Position numbers and translations under genes: made by a program. From Hypholoma sublateritium FD-334 SS-4 (lineage: Eukaryota > Basidiomycota > Agaricomycetes > Agaricales > Strophariaceae), in NCBI GenBank assembly GCA_000827495.1, contig KN817568.1:16704-80703 (forward strand): 64,000 nucleotides of DNA, read 5' to 3'. Shown one piece after another: positions 57,691 to 64,000 of this stretch. The notes under the pieces are model-generated. The model worked only from the letters and a program-made list of their open reading frames with translations, was not told where the DNA came from and did no database searches. Within the stretch, counting starts at the first letter, position 1. Each line of letters starts with the position of its first letter.

Positions 57691-58996
57691 CTGACGTCTA
57701 CGTAGGCCGGTGACCGTCCCCTATACATCCTCTTTAGAAAAGCCTGGTTACGAGGCTAACGTCTACGAACGATCTTAGAAAATCAGCGAAGCGGCGGAAC
57801 GGGCTGGGACGTACATTTTACAAGGGCAAAGATATCACCCAAGAAACATTGCGTACAGTGCGACAGCGCGTGTCTTCATCGATACCTCACCTGAGTTGCC
57901 TGCCTCCGCGTTCGCTGGAATGCGTTCGCTGGTGTTCTTTGTTGAGTATGTAGAGTTCAAACTTCAGCTTCAACAACGATTTTTGGGCCTCATCAAACAC
58001 GCGTCCGCCACGTGAAATCCCCGGCCCGGCGTCCGGGGTCGTCGTGCCTTGCAACTTGAACCAAACTTGAGCTTGAACTTGGTTTGAACTTGGTGCGATT
58101 AAGTAGTTACCCCGCTCATCGACGCAAATATCTGTCAGTCTCTCGCCGCAGCCATCTGATTCCTCGCCGGCCCAGGCCAAGTTCCACACCGCCCTCCGAG
58201 TCATACACCCCCCGCCTGCGCTCGCTTTGTCGCCCAGGCCCAAGTGCCTCAGCGCCCGATTTCTACTAGTCGAAACGTTCGCAGATCGCTCCGCTACCAC
58301 GTCTCTATGCGGCGTCCCCAACACACTCACGCGCTCTGACACGCCGCCTCCTGAATTTCGCTTTCTATCGCGGACTTCCGCTCGCCGTTGCTCAGCATAC
58401 TGCACGCCCGCTACACATGCACCATTTCCCGTGCGTGGATCAGGGAAAAGACTGCAGGAAATACACTCGCGGGGCAGTCGTACACGCGCGCGCGCTGCGT
58501 GTGGTATCAGACCCAGGGTCGCATGCGTTCACCCCACGCACCGAGGGTCTCTGTCCGTATCGCCGCGCCTCACGTAGCATGGCTTTCATATTCCTTTTTA
58601 TAGCCGGCGGTGCGCTCTCATTTCACGCGGGATCTGCTAGTGTTTGGATGGTCTGCGCCACTATTTCAGCGAACCACCGCCCGTCTGCTGTACGGGCGTC
58701 ATCAGGCCGCTGGGGCCCGGACGTGTATTCTCTCTCTACCATTGCGCGTATCTTCGTTAGCATAACGTTGGTTCACTCCAGTTTCTGCTGCGGTATCGAA
58801 CAGGGACCAATTGATTTCTGGTGAACCAGTGCCATTACTGCCACGAGGAGCTTTGCGCCCACGCTAGTCTGCGGTCTTTACCCGTACGCTGCTTCCACTG
58901 CGATCCAAGGCAAACTATATCACAAAATTAAAAATCGCGGAGTCAAAGAAATACGACACAAAAAAAAACACGTATAGTAGATGTCCGATGTGTACA
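57691..58996 (-). repeat. NACHT F downstream flank
   Basis: The block CGAACGCGGAGGCAGGCAAC then TATCGATGAAGACACGCGCTGTC (minus, about 57920-57865) and GCCCAAAAATCGTTGTTG (about 57990-57970) are the shared flank motifs. 58040-58100 holds short AACTTG/CAAGTT repeats, and 58100-58600 is GC-rich with long frames on both strands that are not conserved elsewhere. No gene is called. Confidence 0.5.
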
Positions 58997-60945
58997 TTAC
59001 TGTTTTCGGAGAAACCGAGCTAAACGGGATTTGGAGCGCACAGAGAATGAGGCCTTCTTTGGTGTTTTCTCTTCGACTGGGAGATCGGTTTTCTCCCTGT
59101 CTGCTGCCTTTTTCTCGTTGGATATATCAGCCAGAATCCATGCTATCTCATGTCTCTCGCCCAAATGTTGTATTGCATCTGGGTCATGTTTGTCCATATG
59201 ACGAACAATCAAATTGAGGTGGTGACGATACAGCTCTCCTTCATCACCGAAGTCCTAAGAACGGTAAATTGAGCCTGCAATACAGAAAATATGTTCTTAT
59301 TTTGCTCACCATGTGGTGAACAGTAGTTATATAGTACAAAATTTCACTGAAATCATCCAAGTAGTATGGATGATCAGGTAGGTGAAATCTATAAAGTGTC
59401 TCCCGCAATCGGGGAGTGCATTTCGCCAGACCAAGATATACGGTAAGCATGTGAAGATCTTCACACATATATTATCAAACTGCTTAGGGATGTCAATGAA
59501 AGAAGCGACTCACTGCGTAAGCTCTTGCTCATAAATGTTACTGCAAACTGCTCACACCAAACACCCTTGTCAATATAGTACTTCTGCGCGCGTGATTGAT
59601 CTAGAAGGAAATCGGGCAGCGAGGCATGCAGAAAGGTGATTCTGGTATCTTCATGTGAGACAACCGACGTCAAGTCCGCTAGTGCGATATCGATGTCGTC
59701 ATCCACAACGTCTAGTATTTCGCAGATATGCCAGTGCTCTGGAATATTGCTCAATATAGCTACAGCCAGGATGGCAGTAACGTGAGTGATGTCCTGTATT
59801 TGTGAAAATATATGTCGATACAGGGCATCAAGTTGGGCGAAAGGTGTCAATTCCCCAGCAGGGCGAAGCCCACGAACGATATCAAGTTGCCGAACAGGAT
59901 GAAGGCGTGGGGACGATATGAACTTGACGACGACAGATGCATAGACAAACTGATTAGAGGACTTGTTGACAATTTCTTGGACAAGGGGAGGTGCAGGCCA
60001 AGCAGGATCAATGGAGGATCTAAATGGATGGGTCGTTTTTATTTTGGAGAATGAATCATCAAGAAATATCCGAATATCCTCAGCTGCGCGATAGTCGGTG
60101 TCTAGAGGTAGTCGTCGAAGGATGCCGTCAACTTTAGGAATATTAAAAGCCATTTGCAGCTGCAATTCTGTTCGACTGGAGAATATCGCGATCAACGGCA
60201 CTGATTTTTCTGCAACAAACTCGGCGATAGTGTGGATGAGATTGGCCTGATTCTCGTACCCAGCACATTCATCTACACCGTCGACCAGGAACACAACAGG
60301 TTTCGCAAATGGAGACTCTTCGTGTAGCTGCCGTAGTGACTCGAATATAAGAACCTTGAATTGTGTCTCGAGTGATTCTTGGAAAATGAGGGGATTAGAG
60401 CGAATTTTCGGAGTCATTATGGAGTCAAGAGCAGGGATTGATTGTATGAGTTGGTATGCAAGTGTGGCAACAACGGGTTTGTTGGAGTTTCGCGTCGGAT
60501 CCGTTCGGAAGAAGAAAAAACGCACAACAACAATCTCTCGTTGGAGGCACAGATCGACAACGGAACGAGCTATAGCCGATTTACCCGCACCAGCAGCACC
60601 ATTGACCCATAGTATCCACTGAAGTCCCATAGTGGCGACAAGCACCCATTCCATTATGGCGCTCAAGATCGCCGTGCGGGTATTTGGGTGGCATTTGGGA
60701 GCGTCGCCGTCTTGCTGAGATGCATATGCAGTAGGAGCGACATGGGCTTGAAGGTGCTTGAAGCCGTCTAGGTTAGAAATAATTGTAAGCTTTCATGCGA
60801 AGGCCGGAGTAGCAACGAGTACCGCACCATCAGCGTCGTAGCAATTGTGAACGTTCGGCGCATGGTTATGCTGCACAAATTCCCCTCCATGGATAAGGAA
60901 ATTGCCGCTGGGTCCCGCCTGAAATATGCCACCGGTTTGCTGCAT
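58997..60945 (-). CDS. NACHT NTPase (NLR-like), copy F
   Basis: Exons 60945..60828, 60767..59514, 59458..59310 and 59254..58997 (phases 1, 1, 0) encode 592 residues. Exon 1 has the best-preserved motif (GNFLIHGGEFVQHN) and NCYDAD. NACHT: Walker A GAAGAGKSAIARS preceded by WILWVN, Walker B VVFLVDGVDEC, IFSSRTELQLQMAF, LHASLPDFLLDQSRAQKYY. Exon 4: DFGDEGELYRHHLNLIV, HEIAWILADISNEKKAA and the tail KASFSVRSKSRLARFLRKQ. All introns are canonical, with intron 2 again ending GTGTGAAG without a pyrimidine tract. It lies 650 bases after copy G on the same strand, so F and G are a tandem pair. Confidence 0.87.
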
Positions 60946-61592
60946 CTGGATATTGGGAAGAGAGAAAGGTATTGCGGTCGTTGAGGTTGAGGATGACGAG
61001 GGAGCGGAAGGTCGGTGCCAGTTGGCCTGAAGCCAGGTAGGCTATGTAGAGTACATCAATACGCATGATGCGACATCCAGCCAGCCACTATTGTATATAT
61101 AGCATAATTCCGTTTCATCCGGTCATGGTCATTTAATTGGTCTGTATCTTATATATCGTAATATCGTATAAATAATGTCATCTCACTAATATGCTTGACC
61201 CATGGACACGTACACGAGAACTTACAAGAACCATTCCTGAGATGGAGATAGGAGCTGAGCGCTGAGAGCCTGAGCCAATGTCATTCTGAGTTTAGTCCGG
61301 GCCCGGGGTTATCGGAACATGACAGTTCCTCCCTCGAACACTCGACATACTTACAACAGGTGTGAGTAACGTGGCCGAGAGACGACCATCAAAGTGGCGG
61401 TACTTATTTAAGCAACCAGTCTGCGCATTCCACGAAGACCGCCGAATGCGTTATGTCGTAGACTGCATCAAGTAAGTAAGCAACAATATCCTGGCATTCA
61501 CGATGCCCGCCAGGACGCTTGGACACTGTCTGGTGGCACATGCATCCCCGTAACCATGCTGTTTTGAATTCAAATAATATACATACATATTA
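60946..61592 (-). promoter_or_regulatory. Spacer between NACHT G and F (F promoter)
   Basis: 647 bases with no gene. Minus-strand TATATATAG (about 61102-61094) lies about 150 bases before the F start; further TATA-like stretches lie near 61150-61170. The usual 2-kb flank and gene fragment behind copy G are absent, so the G-F junction is shorter than the other unit borders. Confidence 0.45.
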
Positions 61593-63556
61593 CTATTTCT
61601 TGAAAACCCGGGACCAGTATGACGCCCTCTTTTGATTAGGCGCCGCCATCCCCTGCGGTGTTGTTCCTTCAACTTGACCAGGACGTGCTATCTCACCCAG
61701 AATCCCTGTTATATCCTGTCCCTCATCGAAAGAGTGCATCTCTTCGGGGTAATTCTCGTTCATATAACGCACGACCAGGCCAAGCTGGTGGCGATACACC
61801 TCTCCTCCATCGCGGAAGTCCTGAAAGCAGTTAGCCGGGCCCGTGATATGATAAGGGTAGTCTGAAATGGCTCACCATCATGCGAATAGTGTTGATGTAG
61901 AAAATAAAGTCACCTGTATCCCAGCTTGAATAGTCGTCTGGGTTGAACATATAGACTGCCTCGCACAATTGAGGAGTGCAGGTAGCCCGACTTAGATGTG
62001 TGGCAAGAGCGGTCAAATCTTCACATATATATAGCATGAGATTGTTAAAGCATGTGAACGAAGGAACCAACATACCTACTAACCTCTTGTTCAGATAGCT
62101 CACTGCAAGTTGTGCGTACCAGAGACCCTTGTCGATAAAGTACTGCTGTGAACGTGATTGGTCGAGGAGGAAGTCAGGGAGCGAGGCATGCAGGAACTTG
62201 ATGTCCGCATCATCATCACTGGAAAAGGAACTTTTTCTTCTTCTTCTGCTTCCTAGTCTATTATTTGAAATAATTGACGTCAAGTCCGCTAGTGCGACGT
62301 CAATGTCGTCGTCTGTGATGTCCAGTATTTCGCAGAGATGATAACGGTATGGCAGACCGCTCAACATGACTATCGCCAGGATGGCAGTAACACGAGTAAT
62401 ATTGTGTACCTGCGAGAATATATGCCGATAAAGAGCGTCCAGTTGAGCAAGAGGCGTCAGATCCCCTACAGATCGAAGGCCGCGAATGATTTCAAGCTGA
62501 TGAACAGGATTGAGGCGCGGGGATGATATAAAGTGTATAACAACAGACGCATAGACAAACTGGCCAGAAGATTTGTCGACAATTTCTTCGACAAGCGATG
62601 GCTCTGGCCACTTGGGAATAATCGAGGATTTAAGTGGATGGGTGCTTTTTATTGCGTCGAAAGAAACATTGAGGAATAGCCGAATATCCCCAGCCGTGCG
62701 GTAGTCGGTGTCAAGAGCTAGTCTTCGAAGAATGTTGTCGACTCTGGGGGAGTTGAAAGCCATTTGGAGATGTGATTCGGCTCGACTGGAAAATATTGCA
62801 AGTAGTGGCACTGATTTTTCCGCGACAAACTCAGAAATAGTGCGAATCACACTGACTTGACTGTCATTTCCGCTGCATTCATCCACACCGTCAAGTAAGA
62901 AGACAATAGCCTTCTCAAACGGAGTCTCCTTGTGTAGCTGTCGTAGCGGGCCAAAGATGAGCATCTCGAATTGTGTATCTAGTGACTCGTTGAAAATAAG
63001 GGGATGGGACTGTATTTTTGAAGTGATGATGGAATCGAGAGCGGGGATAGATTGTATGAGCTGGTATGCAAGAGTGGGAACGATGGGTTTGATCGTGTTT
63101 CGCGTCGGATCCGTACGGAAGAAAAAGAATCGTGCAGTCACAAGTTGTTGTTTGAGGCATAAGTCGACAACCGAGCGAGCTATGACCGACTTACCGGCGC
63201 CCGCAGCACCGTTGAGCCATAAAATCCACTGGAGCCCCATAGTGGCGACGGCCACCCAGTGCATTATGGTGTTCAAGATCGCCGTGCGGGTATCTGGGTT
63301 GCATTTTGGGGTGTCCCCTTCTTGCCAAGATGCATATGCAGCGGGAGCGACATGCGCTTTTAAGTGCTTGAAGCCGTCTGGAATGAAAGAAAGGTATGAA
63401 TTGATAGGAGAGAAAGGAAAAAAGGAGCATTGCCACACCATCGGCGTCGTAGCAATTGTGAATATTTGGTAATTCGTTATCCTGAACGAATTCCCTTCCT
63501 TGGATAAAGACATTACTTCCGCGTCCTATTTGCGATTTCCCTTTGGTTTGTTGCAT
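61593..63556 (-). CDS. NACHT NTPase (NLR-like), copy G
   Basis: Exons 63556..63439, 63377..62076, 62018..61876 and 61820..61593 (phases 1, 1, 0) encode 596 residues. Exon 1 motif: NVFIQGREFVQDN, then NCYDAD. The Walker A reads GAAGAGKSVIARS; Walker B IVFLLDGVDEC; IFSSRAESHLQMAF. Exon 2 is about 48 bases longer than in F because of a Ser/Arg-rich insertion (GSRRRRKSSFSSDDDAD) in the loop before IKFLHASLPDFLLDQSRSQQYF. Intron 2 (62075-62019, 57 bases) has no stop and keeps frame, so a retained-intron product is 19 residues longer. Exon 4 is short and ends in NQKRASYWSRVFKK. Confidence 0.86.
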
Positions 63557-64000
63557 GCGGATTCTAGAAGAGGAGAACGGTTTGAGGTCGGTGAGAGGAG
63601 AGCAGAAAGTCGGTGCGACGGGGCTGATGCGTCAACGGGCTGTGTACACCAGCCGGTCTAAGTATAGTTCCCATATCGTGTCAGTATCATGATAATCATC
63701 CAGCTTGCATCCAGCTTGACATTTTGTTTGATATCGTACACACGTCATTCCTATATTAAGGTTTCCTCCACACAATAGGACGGTATCCAATTTGATATCT
63801 TTATAGCATGGTGCAATGACGCAGCGAGTGCGCAGACATACGAAGTGCTACGAAGTGCGGTGTCGACGACAGATATCTTGCGGCAGTTAGAACGAAAACA
63901 CAACGAGAGCGTCCGCGAAAAGTTCCTCTGTTCGCAAGTCTAGAGCAAGTGCAGGCGTAGACGGCCAGCTAAAAGGACGCCTTGTGCATAGAGGGCAGCG
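63557..64000 (-). promoter_or_regulatory. Upstream region of NACHT G (to window edge)
   Basis: 444 bases without a gene. TTGGTGTACACAGCCCGTTGACGC and a GGAAACCTTAATATAGGAATG stretch (minus reading, about 63770-63750) are the only promoter-like parts. I see no clear match to the B/D promoter. Confidence 0.4.

Noticed and set aside
57887..58405. 172-codon minus-strand frame behind copy F
   Set aside because: It runs through the shared flank block, which is non-coding in the other units.
1..64000. CRISPR arrays, operons, rRNA and tRNA genes
   Set aside because: No spaced direct repeats of CRISPR type, no rRNA-like sequence and no tRNA cloverleaf that I can recognise. The gene structure is eukaryotic.

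Overview
The window is fungal nuclear DNA, most likely from an agaricomycete (mushroom-forming) basidiomycete. The evidence is short phase-conserved GT-AG introns of about 50-65 bases, a multicopy NACHT (NLR-like STAND) family of the kind expanded in Agaricomycetes, a chromodomain Ty3/gypsy retrotransposon and a glycogenin/galactinol-synthase-like GT8 gene. All similarity statements between repeats come from reading by eye, without alignment software.

Layout. Seven paralogous NACHT genes lie in two convergent arms. On the left arm (+ strand) are copy A (1-1200, 5' broken), copy B (18360-20421) and copy C (25026-26994). On the right arm (- strand) are copy D (45348-43421), copy E (50486-48604), copy F (60945-58997) and copy G (63556-61593). 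The complete copies share four exons: a ~118-base exon 1 carrying a Gly/Asn/Phe motif, a ~1.25-kb NACHT exon 2, a ~145-base exon 3, and an exon 4 ending in a basic helix. Most copies are followed by about 2 kb of shared non-coding flank and then by a truncated, decayed copy of the 5' end of a second gene. The only full-length copy of that second gene is the 1083-residue disordered/coiled-coil protein at 41189-37938, directly downstream of copy D. D plus this gene therefore looks like the founder pair, and the other units look like duplications that end inside the neighbouring gene. Two further units, at about 14.4-17.1 kb and 51.4-57 kb, keep promoter and flank but have lost the NACHT gene.

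Mobile DNA. A 6.2-kb gypsy element (2760-8994) with 389-base LTRs that read as identical, and a CTGCC target duplication, interrupts the gene fragment of unit A. An internally deleted Tc1/mariner element with 75-base inverted repeats sits at 29134-29943. A ~2.4-kb non-autonomous DNA element (about 52774-55205) with TIRs and ACTTGGT subterminal repeats interrupts another unit; every ambiguous base (N) in the window falls inside it.

The centre (29-41 kb) is mostly unique sequence. It holds an unrecognised spliceable reading frame (31423-30905), the GT8 gene (33632-34747), a ~0.9-kb GC-rich segment (35440-36370) whose overlapping reading frames resemble Ash/Icd-like regions of enterobacterial P4-type satellite prophages (contamination or transfer), and the 1083-residue gene. 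The NACHT genes probably encode intracellular NTP-driven sensors of the fungal NLR type. No WD40, ankyrin or TPR repeat domain is visible at their C-termini.
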